DNA from: Loxodes magnus
Lineage: Eukaryota > Ciliophora > Karyorelictea > Loxodida > Loxodidae
Direction of reading: 5' to 3'
Length of the DNA stretch: 64,000 bases
Assembly (NCBI GenBank): GCA_946699065.1
Contig: CAMPDV010000114.1
Span: forward strand, 496,001 to 560,000
Shown: positions 46,549 to 59,224 of the stretch, in pieces
Numbering within the stretch: the stretch's first letter is position 1
Layout: the number at the start of each line of letters is the position of its first letter
Position numbers and translations under genes: made by a program
The notes under the pieces: generated by a model
Database searches by the model: none
What the model saw: only the letters and a program-made list of their open reading frames with translations
What the model was told of the DNA's origin: nothing

Positions 46549-47604
46549 TCATTTTATAACAGTGGCAGATAAGCAGGTAAACACTAATTAATTTAAAATA
46601 GATTCTTAAATATAACAGCTTTGATAGTCAATTCTCATATCTTCAGTAATAAATTTATATTATAACTATTTAAAGATGTCAAAAGATTTTCCTTTATCTC
46701 TAATAAAAGAATGCGTTTTATCTTTTTTAGCTAGATAGTCTAACATTTATTTCTAAGAAAATCCGTTTCTGATTTAATCCCTTATAAATACTATATCTTC
46801 CTCATATTCCTTATTCATTTTATAAATTATCATTCCTATAAGTTTCTCACTAAAGTTATACTTCAAGCAAATCTCACTTATAAAATTAAGGCTAGTAAAC
46901 TTCAGTTTGAACTTTCTGATTTAAAAGTTAGAATATAGCCACTCAGCTATGACTATAGATAAGCAATATAAATTTTAAATAATTAGAAATTAATTTAGCT
47001 ATATTAAAACCTCATTCTTTGCTAGCTATTTTTGCACTATATAATACAGAGTAAAAAGGAGCTTCAAACTTAGTTAATTTAAGTATTATCCTGTATATTC
47101 TAGACATTATTCAGATATTTAAAATTCAAGAGGCAATTAATTTATTATTGCTACTTCTAGATAAATATTTGTGACTAAATAGCTTTAAAATATTATAAAT
47201 ATAATCCCCAGATTGATAGCTTATGAGATACAAACATAATGTATAAAATAATTAAAATTCTTATTGAAATATTTTAGTTTTCATCTATTTTAATTTAGAA
47301 TACATTGTGGAATAAAATTTCTTTTTTTAAATTCAATATGATTAGAGTCCTTCACTGATTTATTTCTTCTAAGAGTAAATTGAAAATTTGTCTTAAATTA
47401 AGCTTCTAATTTGAATTCAATTTTGTAAGAAAAAGATTCATTGAAATTCTAATTTTTGCCTTTCTTTCTAATTTTATTGATTGGATAAAGAAATTCCTTC
47501 AGCCATTCTAATTATTTACTATCATTTTATTAATTTATCTAAATTTTCGCGCTTCATTATGTTTTGAAAATACTCCTTATCTCCTAAGCCTTATAAAAAT
47601 ACAT
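46549..47604 (-). CDS. Hypothetical helical protein, 351 aa
   Basis: ATG to TGA in one frame with two TGA as Trp. The product has balanced composition with many helical stretches: LEWLKEFLYPINKIRKKG, LSLKLLFTLYYIVQKQLAK, IVIAEWLYSNF, EEDIVFIRDQIRNGFSQKQM, LDYLAKKDKTHSFIRDKG. I do not recognise a family. It ends 90 bp upstream of the start of otubain copy B and shares its strand; the gene at 47854-48447 lies just upstream, also minus. Confidence 0.55.
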
Positions 47605-47853
47605 AACATGAATAGATTATTAATATCAAGTATTAAACAATTACTTAAAAGCTTAAATTAAAGAGCAGCTTTAATTCATTTAGCCAAAATTTCTTTTAAT
47701 ATATTTTTCTTTATTTTTACTTAATATATTTAGCTACGTAATTCGATACCTTTTATTTATAGATTTCAATAATAATACCTAAGATTTAATATTTTATTTC
47801 CTTTTTACTTATGAAAGCTATACAAGGAGGAAAACTTAATTCTCATTGACTTT

Positions 47854-48447
47854 TCAAAAATGTCTTTTGCTTTTTACATAATTAATTATATAAATCTGCC
47901 AATCTATTCTTTTTTATTTATCTTATAATCTAGACATCTCTATAAAACTATTAGCTAAGTCATATATGATTTTATATAGACGTATTAAGGAAATTTGTTT
48001 GCTTAAAACTATCTATGCATGAATATAGAGCATCTATCAAGTATTCTTTATCATATCTCTTATAATTTTAGAGCCCTAAAGTTCTCAAAGTATTAATTAG
48101 TTCTCTTATTATGCTTATTTATGCTTTCTTAGCACCTTTAATTTAGAATTTATTACTAGTTTTAAGGAGGCTAAACTCTCTCCTTTTGATATATTCATCC
48201 GAAATGGTTGATAGACTATTTTACAATAATACGTACAACTTCCATATGAACATATATTATCAATTATTATAGATTTAAAAAAGCTTTATTTTAAGTCCTA
48301 AGAAAACCAATAAAACTTATTTAAATTTGGATAAATTAAAGCATAATCTTGATAACTTGCTATTTCATATAAAAGCATTTCCTTTAGCCTTTAATGATTG
48401 AAAGAAATACAGTTTCCGATATAATTTAAAGACTTTTATATAGGCAT
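47854..48447 (-). CDS. Hypothetical protein, 197 aa
   Basis: ATG to TGA with two TGA as Trp. N-terminal part has well-mixed composition (HQRLKEMLLYEIASYQDYAL, NLNKFYWFSQDLKQSFFKSI, IDNICSYGSCTYYCKIVYQ). No domain recognised. The start codon lies in an 11-bp tandem repeat; the ATG one unit upstream is in another frame. The gene could be an exon of a larger transcript with the gene at 46549-47604. Confidence 0.5.
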
Positions 48448-48466
48448 TATATAGGCATTATATAGG
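48439..48466. repeat. Short tandem repeat, 11-bp unit
   Basis: Unit ATAGGCATTAT is present about two and a half times, overlapping the presumed start codon of the 47854-48447 gene. Confidence 0.8.
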
Positions 48467-48895
48467 ATTAATATATTTCTAAAACTATTCTTAATTTAAG
48501 ATTTTATAATCTTAGAATATGTTTAAAGTCTGAGAATTATTAGGAAAGCAATCATATAAAAATAACTAAGGAAATGATAATTAATTATTAAGTAAGATAT
48601 AAGAATACATTCTACTATTATTCTAAAATGCTTTTAATAGCAGTGTGTATATAAAGATATCAAATACTTAATCTTTTTAAATAAATATAGTATCTTCTAT
48701 TAATTTGCCTTAACTAAAATGATAGAATGTAATGCTATTTTTGAATGCTTAAATAGTTGAGAGAGGATATTATTAAAGTTGGAAATTAAGAAATATTAGA
48801 AAGAGAAATAATTAAAAGGGAATATTAGTTAGATTAAGAGTATTTGATTAAGAGTTAAACTAAATAGCAGATATTAATAGTTTAATATAGATAAA
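48467..48895. other. Divergent intergenic region upstream of Arf
   Basis: AT-rich region between the minus-strand hypothetical gene and the plus-strand Arf gene. No motif recognised. Confidence 0.4.
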
Positions 48896-49435
<540 letters not shown>

Positions 49436-50040
49436 TAGAGAAATGCTATACTAAACTTAATTTTATTTAGTTAATATTCAAAGAGATTGAATATCTATTA
49501 CAAAGATATGATATTTGACTGTTTATAAAATAAAAGAATACAAAGATAAATAATTATTATTAATAAAGGAATACTAAAAGTATTATCAAGCTATTATAGT
49601 ATTCTAACCTCTATTAATCATAGAGGTATAATATACATTAGTGTGTAATCTACTTAATTAGCTTTATTTATTTCTATAAGTATTATACTTATATTTTTAA
49701 ATATTTAAGATTGCTATCTTAGTTAAGGTATAATGAAGAAAGAAAGGCTATAATATTAAAAGGCTTATAAATATAATAATTAAGTTGCTAATTAGAAAGC
49801 TACTAGAAGGTTATGATAATTAATTTGTAATTAAATGTCTTTATTATTAAATGAGATCTGTTACTATTGAAACTTAATAATAGATTTAAGACATAAAGGG
49901 ATCAAATTTTCAATTTATAAAGGAGTTAAGCTGAACTAAGTTTTTTTTAATAATTAAAGTTTCAACTGTTGTTTTTGCTAATTATTTTAAGAAAGTAATA
50001 TGTTAAATCAAAAAGATCTAGTGATTTACTATAAATAAGT
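49436..50040. other. Arf downstream region
   Basis: Duplicated in part at 63380-63826. No gene recognised apart from the hairpin noted separately. Confidence 0.4.
49607..49627. repeat. Hairpin in the Arf 3' region
   Basis: ACCTCTAT-TAATC-ATAGAGGT forms a perfect 8-bp stem with a 5-base loop, 170 bp after the Arf stop. It is preserved in the second Arf copy. Confidence 0.7.
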
Positions 50041-51021
50041 GAAAATGAAAATACGCCACGTTATTAATTTTTAAACCTTGCTAAGTAGCCCTTGAAGATT
50101 CTTAAAGGAGTGTTAGGATTGAAGTATGCTAAATTAATTATTAAAGATAAGCTTATTTGATTCTTGTAATAATTAGCAAATAACAATTACCTTACACCTT
50201 ACGAAATAAAACAAATTATTTACAGAGCATTTACATTAAAGACTAAGTAAAAGGAAGTTCTAGAAATATTTAAGGTTTATTCAACACTTAAGGATTAAAA
50301 TTAACGAAGAAATAAACTTAATATAAATATTAAATAAAGAAAAGCACGATTGTATTTACAAATAATTTTCAGCATAACTAACTAATTAATTTCTATCTTT
50401 TTTAGTCAGATGATCTTAGTAGATGTTCTAAAACGTTTTTTAGCATTTACAAATCCAAGATTTTTACAATTAGATATCAGTGTAAAAACTTGAAAAAAGA
50501 TAATATATTTCAGTTAGAATTATTTAAATAGTCTTGAAATTTATGGTTTTCTATGATATTTTAAAAAAGAACCTTTTAAAATAGTTGCCTAGTATAATAT
50601 ATAAACTGATGCAATACTTAGAGTATTAATTTAAATTAACTGGCTTTAAGAATTTTATATCACTAATGGTTATTAATTACCTTCTTAAAGTTTCTTGCTT
50701 TATTAATTCCAAAGGAAACTTATTAATTAGCATAGTTAACTTAGGATTTCCTTTTAGATTAATAGCCTTATCTATCTTCCTTAAAAGAACTTGTTAATTA
50801 CAAAAGAAGGAAAAAATTAATTTTTAGAATGCTAAGTTTAAAGGAATAAAAGCAAGACTAAGAATAGATTTACCTAGTTTGGATAAAAATAAAATAATTT
50901 AAGAGTCTCTATTTACATTTATAATTAGTCCAATATCAAGACTCGGTATTGCTATACAATTAAATTGACTGTAATGCTCTCTTAAATATTTACTATTGCT
51001 TTTTCTTTTCTGTCAAAATGA
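50041..51021 (+). CDS. Tentative hypothetical protein, start not determined
   Basis: A TGA-terminated frame of about 326 codons. The first part has convincing composition (LKILKGVLGLKYAKLIIKDK, LTPYEIKQIIYRAFTLKTKQ, KEVLEIFKVYSTLKDQ); the last part is Gln/Asn-rich. Three TGA read as Trp. No ATG in frame lies nearby, so a 5' exon joined by a mini-intron is likely if real. It overlaps the 3' end of the convergent Cys-rich gene by 86 bp. No family recognised. Confidence 0.35.
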
Positions 51022-51844
51022 AAAGCACAATAGCTGAGAAGCCTAATATGAACAAAACTGCTAACAAGAATGCTAATCTTGAAGTTTAATCAAAATCTAT
51101 AATAGAATTGTAATCTTTAAAGAAGCGTAGACATCATAATTCTTTATAATCTTCTCTTATTGATTTCATGTAGTTTAATAGCAAAATGTGAATGTACTTC
51201 TTGCATTATTTTTACTTAATCATTTCTTGCTTCTCTTTCTTTAAAGCTTCAATATCTTTCTTACAAACTGAGATTCATAACTGTTAGAAATCTTAAGAAA
51301 AAATAGAATATTTGCATCTACCTTAACCACTTACTGATGGCAAGCACTCACATTATTAACTGATACATTCAAAATCATCCTGACATTTCTCGAAATCTTA
51401 TTTTAAGCTTGTATCATACTTAAATTTTTTAATTTGATTATCCGTATAAATTTCAAAGGAGCAGTTATCTAAAGAGTTTTAAAGACAGTATTTCCTACAT
51501 TCTAATAGTTCGTAGAAATCAGTTCCATTACAAAATTTATCATAAAATAAGGCTTCTATCCATTTTTAGCTATCTAATGCATCTAAAGCTATTGTTTCAT
51601 TTTCATTTTTGCACTAAGTACTTTTAGCCCCCTCATAAAAGTCCAAAATATAGCAACTTTAAGTTTATCCACACATGCTACCGGCTTTTATTATCTCACT
51701 TTGTTCTTGGATCTGATTCTAATAACAAATACCTATAGGTAATTACTCAGAACACTGCCATATGGGACATTATTTAGCAATTGCATTCAGTTATATTAAA
51801 ACTCAAATTTAAAAGGCTCTAATAGCTCCTTGCTATTATATCAT
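50936..51844 (-). CDS. Cys-rich type I membrane protein (paralogue of 1006-1959)
   Basis: 302 residues, ATG to TGA, three TGA as Trp. A hydrophobic signal (AFQIWVLIQLNAIA, residues 10-23) precedes a Cys-rich ectodomain: KQCPIWQCSEQLPIGICYQN, SMCGQTQSCYILDFYEGAK, CNGTDFYELLECRKYCLQN, QDDFECISQQCECLPSVSG. Several N-x-S/T sites are present. One membrane helix (SRLAFLLAVLFILGFSAIVL, about 262-282) and a short basic tail close the protein. The ectodomain aligns with the gene at 1006-1959, including Cys spacing. The family is not recognised; a ciliate surface protein is inferred from topology. Confidence 0.8.
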
Positions 51845-52412
51845 TTTATAATTATGTCTTATGATGATGCTTTTGATTGAATTTCATGTTAATCATCAAA
51901 GCTAATAAGCATTAAATGAACTATATAAGCCTACAATCAAAATGACTAAAAATTGGAAGTAATATAAGAGCAGAGGAATACCAAGATAAAGTGAAATTAA
52001 TACTATTTTGTATTACTACTAAAAAGCAACTAAATTAAGAGTTAAAATAGCTAAATTAAAGCTACTTATAATAAGACTCTAACCTAACTCTACACTAAGT
52101 AGATATTCCTTCTATCTATTCAGTTTCTCTTTTATTAGAATTAGACATTTAGCAAGTTATTAGCATTATAATTTCCATCTGCTTATTAAGGCATTCTAAC
52201 TATAATTAAAAGTGTGAAGATTTTAGTTATTAATAAGAAAAAATTAGGCTAATTGGTATTTATTTTAGTTCTTAGATGTTATAATTTTGAAATGTGAAGG
52301 CCTTTTAACTTTAGATGAGAACTAGATTTGCTTTAGTTAAGTTTAAACTAAATTAAAAAAATTTGCTTAGTAGAGGTTTAATTGAATATAAACTTTAAAA
52401 AAATAAATAAAA
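51845..52412. other. Divergent intergenic region
   Basis: Between the Cys-rich membrane gene (minus) and the DHHC gene (plus). Nothing recognised. Confidence 0.4.
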
Positions 52413-53216
52413 ATGTGATTCAGAAAATTGGGAAATTGCTTTTTCATTTATAAAGGGATATCTTCATAGTAACCTGCATATAGTTTAGGACCAGATTGAA
52501 TTTATCCCTTGTTTTTAGCGGTATTTGTGCTGGTAGTTCATTTGTGGATAATAATCCTTTGCTATAACTATATGATTGCCTAAATTTTGGGTCTTTTTCT
52601 ACTTGCTGCTTTTACATTTACTCTTTTCATAGCAGCTTTTAAAAATATTAAGTATGACATAGAAGAAAGTCTTAAAGATCTGCTAGAATCATCCAGTACA
52701 GAAATAGCAGATAATCTACAAATGCCCTTAACAGGAAGAATGAGCTAATAAGAAAAGGAAGAAAGCAGAAAAGCCTACACTTTCTGTGAAAGATGCAATT
52801 TGATGATCAAAAACTAAGATCATCACTGTCCGTGAATAGGAAAATGCGTGGCAGATGGAAATCTGAAATGATTTTCCTATTTTGTGATAGCTGCCTTTTT
52901 TAATTTTGTTTACTTTATTTTGGTTTTGTTGTTTTTAACAGATCCTTATGACTACTAGATGTGATATTGATCTAATAACAAAAATGTTTAATTTTATATA
53001 AGTTTTACCCTTATTTGGTATTTTGTATAACATGGTCATTTATCATTAAGCTTTACTATTAAAATATTTTAGCCTTTATTACATCCAATAAAATGCTACT
53101 CTATAAACATCAAAACCTAAATTTTTATCTAATCATGAGACTTTTAAAGTTAAAAATAGTATAAAGTACTTATTCCTAAGATTTTGCTATTATAATACAA
53201 ATAATAGAGTAAATGA
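52413..53216 (+). CDS. DHHC-type palmitoyltransferase-like protein with reduced zinc cluster
   Basis: 267 residues. Topology fits the S-acyltransferase family: two TM helices (about 30-55 and 62-82), a cytosolic loop with the DHHC box, two more TM helices (about 150-172 and 192-212). The box reads FCERCNLMIKNQDHHCPWI followed by GKCVADGNLKWFSYF; Trp of CPW and of LKWFSYF are TGA. The DHHC itself is intact, but the preceding C-x2-C-x3-(K/R)P-x-R-x2-H part of the Cys-rich domain is missing and the third Cys of C-x2-C-x2-C is Met, so zinc binding would be incomplete. Codon 2 is TGA. Protein S-acylation is the expected role if active. An in-frame TGA at 53214 is taken as the stop because the next gene converges. 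Confidence 0.8.
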
Positions 53217-53368
53217 CTGGATAAATAGGACTTATATTAGAGTAATTAAATAGAAGCTTTAAAAAGTATGATAAGGAGCTTTGGATTAAAATTTTAGTAT
53301 CCATTTGGATTCTTATAATAATAATTAGTTTAACTTACAATAAAACTATTATAAGTTAAAGCTTCAAA

Positions 53369-54382
53369 TCAATTAATTTATTTGCCAATCTTCTTCTCAA
53401 GGATCTTTATTATTTGTTCTTGTAGTTTGCAGAGATACTGCTTTTGAAGCAACTCTAGTTATTTCATCCTTTTTTCATTATTTTCCATAGTATTTTCTTC
53501 CTCTTCTTCCTCTTCTTTAAGCATAATAGTTCTATTAATACAGCAGGTTCTATGGCTAAATGAAGCTAATTATTACTTAAGTGCGACAATGATTTCATCA
53601 GACTTCAAAAATATTCCTGATACATCTAAGTTCTCTTTATTCCTATATCATTCTATTTACTAAGAAACTATTGTTTCGAAATTCTTGTTATAGTGCTATA
53701 AGCAACTAATTTTATTCTGATTATGTTCCTCAAAGTCAAAGAGAAAGTTTTTACCTTTCTATAAATCTTATATATAATAGTAAATAGTTTAAACGCTTTC
53801 GCCCATTTCAGTTGCAATATCTTACTTAATCTTAGTAATATTTTTTTCTTTTTTAGCAGATGTTGCATTTACCTACTAACTAAATTCACAAATTATTTGC
53901 TTAATTTCTCATAGTTATCTTTCCCTTTTCCTTTATGGACCTATTTTATTATTATAATCCTTTATTTAAGAATTTTCAAGTATTGGATGCTATATTTCTT
54001 AAGTGTACTGAAAATCGCTTTTTTCCTCTTCCTAAGCAGGTTATTCTCTAAATATTGATTGACTTCTTAAGATTTCTTCTTAATTAGTAGAACTAACCCT
54101 TAAAACTAGTAGATTCGAATATCAGAAGTTTTTGTGTAGATAATTATACCCTTTCAGAGGTACAATACCTTCAAGAGTAAAGCTTTCATCTTATTCTTAT
54201 AACTCAATCTTCTCTCCATCTTATATAATGCAGATTTCCCTTAGATAGTGAATGACTTCAACTAGATTAATAGTGCTATCCTAATAAAGCTTAGAAACTA
54301 CTCTTACTTTTTTAACTTCCTCTCCGATAATCAATTTAATATAAAATGAGACCTCTTTATTATAAATTTACATATACTCCAT
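53369..54382 (-). CDS. Coiled-coil protein with PB1-like N terminus and helix-turn-helix-like segment
   Basis: 337 residues, ATG to TGA, three TGA as Trp. The N-terminal 95 residues alternate strands and helices (VSFYIKLIIGEEVKKVRVVS, INLVEVIHYLREICIIQDGE) in a way reminiscent of a PB1 or other ubiquitin-like fold. A segment near 195-225 (ITKIKQDIATEMGESVQTIY) could be a helix-turn-helix. The C-terminal part has a Glu run (KEEEEEEENT) and a leucine-rich coiled coil (QLELLQKQYLCKLQEQIIKI). No family can be named. Confidence 0.6.
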
Positions 54383-55009
54383 TTTTAAACATGCTCTAGT
54401 GCTGTCTTTATATAAACATAGTCTATAATATAAAAAAATTACCACAATAAACTTAAATAAATTTACAGTCTTCTTCTGTTTATTTCATTATAATGGCTTA
54501 TTTCATTCCTTTAGTTTCAAATTGCTAATACAACTGATATCAGAAATTATTCTCTTTAATTTATTTGTTTAGACTTATGCTTTAAGCGCTTTCTAACTTC
54601 CTATTATACTCCTTTTGAATCTAATAAATTCTATGTTGTGTGTATTATGATTAACTATCTCTTGTTTATATTGATGATAATAATAGAGTAATACAAGTAA
54701 GATAGATATTAAGAGTGTAAACTTTAACTAGGTTACTGAAGTCTTTTCTACATAGTTGAGTTAGATTATTCTGGGTATAAATTATATTATTATAGATTTG
54801 GATAGTTTATAAGCATTATATGACTGATAAAGCACTATTGTTAATGAGCAAAATATCAACTGTATCATAATAAGAATTCTGCAGTTTACTCATAAACTAG
54901 ATCATTATCTAACTACAGCTATGGATAACTATATTCTTAATGTTGATAGTTAGGAAATTAAAAAGATGCTAGCTTACCAAATTAAACTTCTAAAAACTTT
55001 AGTAGTTTT
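54383..55009. other. Unassigned spacer
   Basis: Upstream of both the minus-strand coiled-coil gene and the next plus ORF. A short plus frame near 54922 (MDNYILNVDSQEIKKML) ends in another frame from the following ORF and might be a 5' exon. Confidence 0.35.
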
Positions 55010-56290
55010 ATGAAAGAGAAAATTGAAAGGGATAAAACTGCTTTTGAAATAATGGAAATGAAAAAGAAGAAACGCGAAAAAAAGTATACATTAACTATAT
55101 TAGCTATGATAGAGGAGTTTGAACTAAAATATAGAATTAAGTAAAGAAATATAGCTACTATAGGCAGCAGTTCTTACAAATACAAACAAAAAGAACTTCA
55201 AAAGCATAAATCCCTTTTTAATAATGTATTATAATTGCATATAATAAAAGCAATGCATTCAAAGTAAGAAAATAGAATTACTAATAATAAATTTAATATT
55301 TTTATAATTAAAAGTTGAAGTTAAAAGTTTATTAGAGTAACATTGCTTTATCTTTTCATTCTATTTTGCTTCGTATTAATAAATATCATATTTTTAATAC
55401 TAGCCTATCTATTTATTCAACTTCAAGATATCAAAGTAGAAAATTTAAGCTTTCTAGCTTTAATATTACACTCTATGCGAAACTTGGAAAAAAAGTTATT
55501 TTAAATATAATCTCAGAATGATTAGATATTAGCAGATGTTTAATAGTATATCAATATTCTTCCACTAGAAATTTTCCACTTGAATCAAAGTATCTTACAA
55601 AATAATAAAATTTCAATAGCATATTCCATAAATCTTAAATATAACTTGTACTATAACTAAGGTTTATAGTAGCAATCTTTAACTAAAGTAAGTGATTTTA
55701 TATGAGATAATTTATGATCATTGAAATCAAACTAAAAGGCTTTTCCTTTCAACTGTTAATATATTTTAACCTACATTTCTTCAATATTTTCAATTTATCT
55801 TATTCTATTTAATTGCAAAGAAAGTTCAATTCGCTAGAATTAATTTATATAAGAGAATTGCTGGAAGACAAGTAGAAGGAAGGGATTATGGAGAAAAGAA
55901 TAGTAAAAGCTAGATAAGAAGGATATTTTTATTAGACTTATGTAAATATCAAAGCTTATTTCTTAAACTTATAATTTAAAGAATATTGATATTCTATTTT
56001 TACTAAGATGCTTCTACACTTTCTCACCCCTTTTTTAAGTTCTAAATTCCTTTATCTGCAAACTAAGTAATTCAAAGCTTACTTAGAAACTCTCTTTTAG
56101 GTTTAAATTCTGAACTCTTTTTTCTATTGATTATATTTATATGAGTTTTAATTGTTGTTTTGGTCTTATGAATAGATATCAATCAGGACTATCTTCATGT
56201 AAGTCAAATTAAAGCAAATTGGTAGAATTTTTACTTTCATATTAGTAAGATAATAGAAGAGGCATTTTAGATAAGATCTTAAAAATCTGA
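55010..56290 (+). pseudogene. Membrane-protein ORF, possible TmcB-like fragment
   Basis: A 427-codon frame, ATG to TGA, with several TGA as Trp. A Lys/Glu-rich helical start (EIMEMKKKKREKKYTLTILA) leads to a membrane helix preceded by a basic stretch (IRVTLLYLFILFCFVLINII, about 120-145), similar in placement and pattern to the IRITMVLASIVFVACQIAF helix near residue 962 of the giant protein at 6522-11225, and followed as there by a helical extracytosolic part. The other TM segments of that family are not clearly seen and the rest is low-complexity, so a truncated or decayed copy is likely. Confidence 0.35.
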
Positions 56291-57912
56291 TTAAGACTTA
56301 ATCTTATACCATTTAAAAATCATGCTCATAGTTAAAAATTCAACTATGTTTAAAGATATAAAGGAATAATAAATATTCGTCGAATTTAAGTACATTCTTT
56401 AAGATAATTCAGTTACAAGTCTAACTTAAAGCAGCAGAGGATTATATTCTTATCATGGTTTATTAATCATAAGTTGAAAGAATTTAGCCTAAACTTGAAA
56501 AGGCTTGTTTAACTTTAAGCTTTAACTAATTAATGTTTAGTTTGATTGATTGAAGTTTCTAGTTTATATCTTATATTTATATCCTTTATTTTCATTCCAA
56601 ATCTAACAACCAAATAATAAATAAACAAGAATAAATTAAATAGAAGATAGCACTAGAGACAATTACTCTAATAATTAAATATAAAAGCTAGTTAGTGCTA
56701 AATATACTTATCCTTATGAGTTTCATATATATTCTATATGGTTCAGTGTTAAATATTGTATATTTTGCTGTATTTAGTAATTAATTTCTTAGAAATCAAA
56801 TCTTCAATTACTAGTTAGTATCAATAACTTGAAAGTGTTATGCTAAATTTAGTTAAAGTTACTCTAATTAATTTTAAGTTTTAATGTGCTTAGTTAATTA
56901 GATTCACATTTCTTTGTTGATAATATAGAAACATTGTTATAATTCTAAAATATTTGACGAAAAGAATGAATCCATTTAGTTATAGAAATCCTGCATATTT
57001 TGAGAAGAAGGTAGTTATATTAAAAGAATACAGAGCAAATAAAGAAAAAATGCTTAATTGCTTAATTTCCTTTTTTGGGATTAAAATTTATTTGATAATT
57101 TTAGATTTTAAGATACTAAAAATATTTATAATTTGCTTATTTCGAATTATTTGGACTTTAATAAATAATTTATACGGCATTAAATTCTTGTAACTCAATA
57201 GTTTTGGTATCTCTTAAAATGTTTTCAAAATAATTATCTCATATTGAAGGATATCATTTTATTTCTATGTTATATGTTTAAATCTATTTATCTAGATGTT
57301 TTGGTAATCTTCTTTTATTTAGCCTCTAATTTTGGAGTTTTACTATTGAAGCTTTGCTGACTATCCTTAAATTTCTTTAATCTTAGAGTAAAATACTTCG
57401 TATAGTTTTGCTAAATTGCTTAGAGATCATAATAGATCTTTTATTAATTTTGAAGTGCATCAAATATATCTTTTAATGATGTTATGCAAAGCATATAAGA
57501 GTGCTAGACTCTCTTTTACTAGTTCTAATAAATGAAATAGTAAAGATAGGTTGCTTTAGAATTTAAATAAATGGCTAAGCAAAAGTATACTTTGAAATGC
57601 CCTAATAATCAATTATTTAAAAAAGAGATAAATTGCCTACTTAAAGTTCAATTATATCAGCTTAGCAAGCTGAAAGTGCTTGCAATAGTATTAAATAAAA
57701 AGCTAGAAGCCTTGCATTTGTTCTTCTTTTATTTCTGATATAGATTATAGAAATCTATTGCTAAGAAGTATATGAAAGGCTTTAATCAAAGTACTATTAT
57801 TATCTATTATATTGTATAACCATTCAAATACAATGTTAGAACTAAACTAAGATTCTTATTAGCTAAATATATTATGTGAAAAGTATAATTTGCGAAACAA
57901 TTCCATTGTGAG
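56291..57912. other. Long unassigned AT-rich region
   Basis: About 1.6 kb. One short plus frame at 56966 starts well (MNPFSYRNPAYFEKKVVILK) and then becomes hydrophobic low-complexity; it might be an exon or a chance ORF. No other signal. Confidence 0.35.
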
Positions 57913-58608
57913 ATGCCAAACAATTATTTAAATAAGAAAAGGTAGCTTTAAGATTTAGAGGACTAGAATATAGTAAGAGTATTTTGGTTAGTATTTATCT
58001 TAATTTTAATATTTGGTTAGAACTTACTAGTTCGATTTGTTTAAATTGATTCTAAAAATGTTAAAGCAAAAGCCCTTCATAAGTAAAATGCTTGCATTGC
58101 ACCTTAATTAAATTAGATTCTTATAGTCCAATTAATATTTTCCAAAACCAAAGATTCACATTTCATTTAAGACTTTTAATCATCTTTATAAGGAATAAAC
58201 TCTTAAGGTTATTACCAGAAATTCTTAGTGAAGACTACTAACTATAAAAGACTTAAAAATAGTTAAGGTTATTATACTAAATTAATAATTGATGAATAAG
58301 CATAAATTTATACTCGATTGAGATATAGAATCAAAAAGTTCCATATATTTATACTTTCTAATTAAATAAATTCAGAGGTAGAAAATAAAAAACAAACTTA
58401 GATAGTAGAATCTTTATTTTTAAGCACGATCTAATTATTGTATTTAGCCTCTTTTAATACTCTAAAGAAATGCTTATAAATACTAAAACTACTAAGAGTA
58501 AAATTCCTTAAAAAACAATTATATTTAAGTCTAAGGGTAAATATTAAGCAAAGGAATTATTTACAGTTTTATTACAAGTTCTATTTTAAAAAAATGAGAG
58601 GTAATTGA
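57913..58608 (+). CDS. Hypothetical single-pass membrane protein, 231 aa
   Basis: ATG to TGA, no internal TGA. A polar N terminus (NNYLNKKRQLQDLEDQN) is followed by one membrane helix (residues about 22-40, VRVFWLVFILILIFGQ) and a mixed-composition domain (KAKALHKQNACIAPQLNQIL, FQSSLQGINSQGYYQKFLVK, LIIDEQAQIYTRLRYRIKKF). The last 60 residues are Leu/Lys-rich. Signal-anchor topology is inferred. No family recognised. Confidence 0.5.
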
Positions 58609-58723
58609 TTTTGAAGATACTTTAAAAATCCAAATTTTGAAAATATTATCTCTTTCTAAGAGACTTGAAGTATTTTTTTGATACTAATGTAAGTATGAGA
58701 TGTTTCTTTTGATAAGTGAGAAA

Positions 58724-59224
58724 TCAAAGCATGATAGAAATAAATGATAACTCAATTTAAGTATTTTTATCCTTTCTATATCCTTGATATACACAATAAT
58801 AGCAAGAGCTACACAGTCCTCTAGCAAATACAACTCTATCAACATGCTCACATAGAATTTACTTTTCTTCTTTTTTCGTTCTATGGTAACATGCAGAACA
58901 CATATTTTTAGCATAATGTCTACTGGAAGTATGAGGACATTTTGTTACTTTCATAACTTGTTTCGCTTCAAATTCATATTTTTCATTTTTTCTCTTTCCT
59001 AATTGGAGTAGCACTTACTATAAATTATTAATTTCTAAGTCTATATCTTATTATTCTATCACTTTCTATCCAAGTTTAGGTAATTCTAATAAAAAAGGTC
59101 ACTAAGTTTAGAATTTAAGCTAAACTATATCCCCTAATAAGCTTGGCATCCCGTATAATATGCCTTTCTTCATTAGTTCTTCGTTTTTCTTTCTAACATC
59201 CTAGCCACTATCATTTACTTTCAT
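58724..59224 (-). CDS. C-x-H / A-K-x2-C-x2-CY double-motif protein
   Basis: 166 residues, ATG to TGA. Two consecutive putative metal-binding units lie near residues 105-150: CPHTSSRHYAKNMCSACYHR and CEHVDRVVFARGLCSSCYYC, separated by a Lys/Glu linker (TKKEEKKIL). The N-terminal half contains GMPSLLGDIV and TQWPFLLELPKLGQKV, which match the shorter paralogue at 3346-3651. Regular spacing of Cys, His, Cys, Cys in each unit suggests one zinc per unit or one shared site. The function is unknown. Confidence 0.75.
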
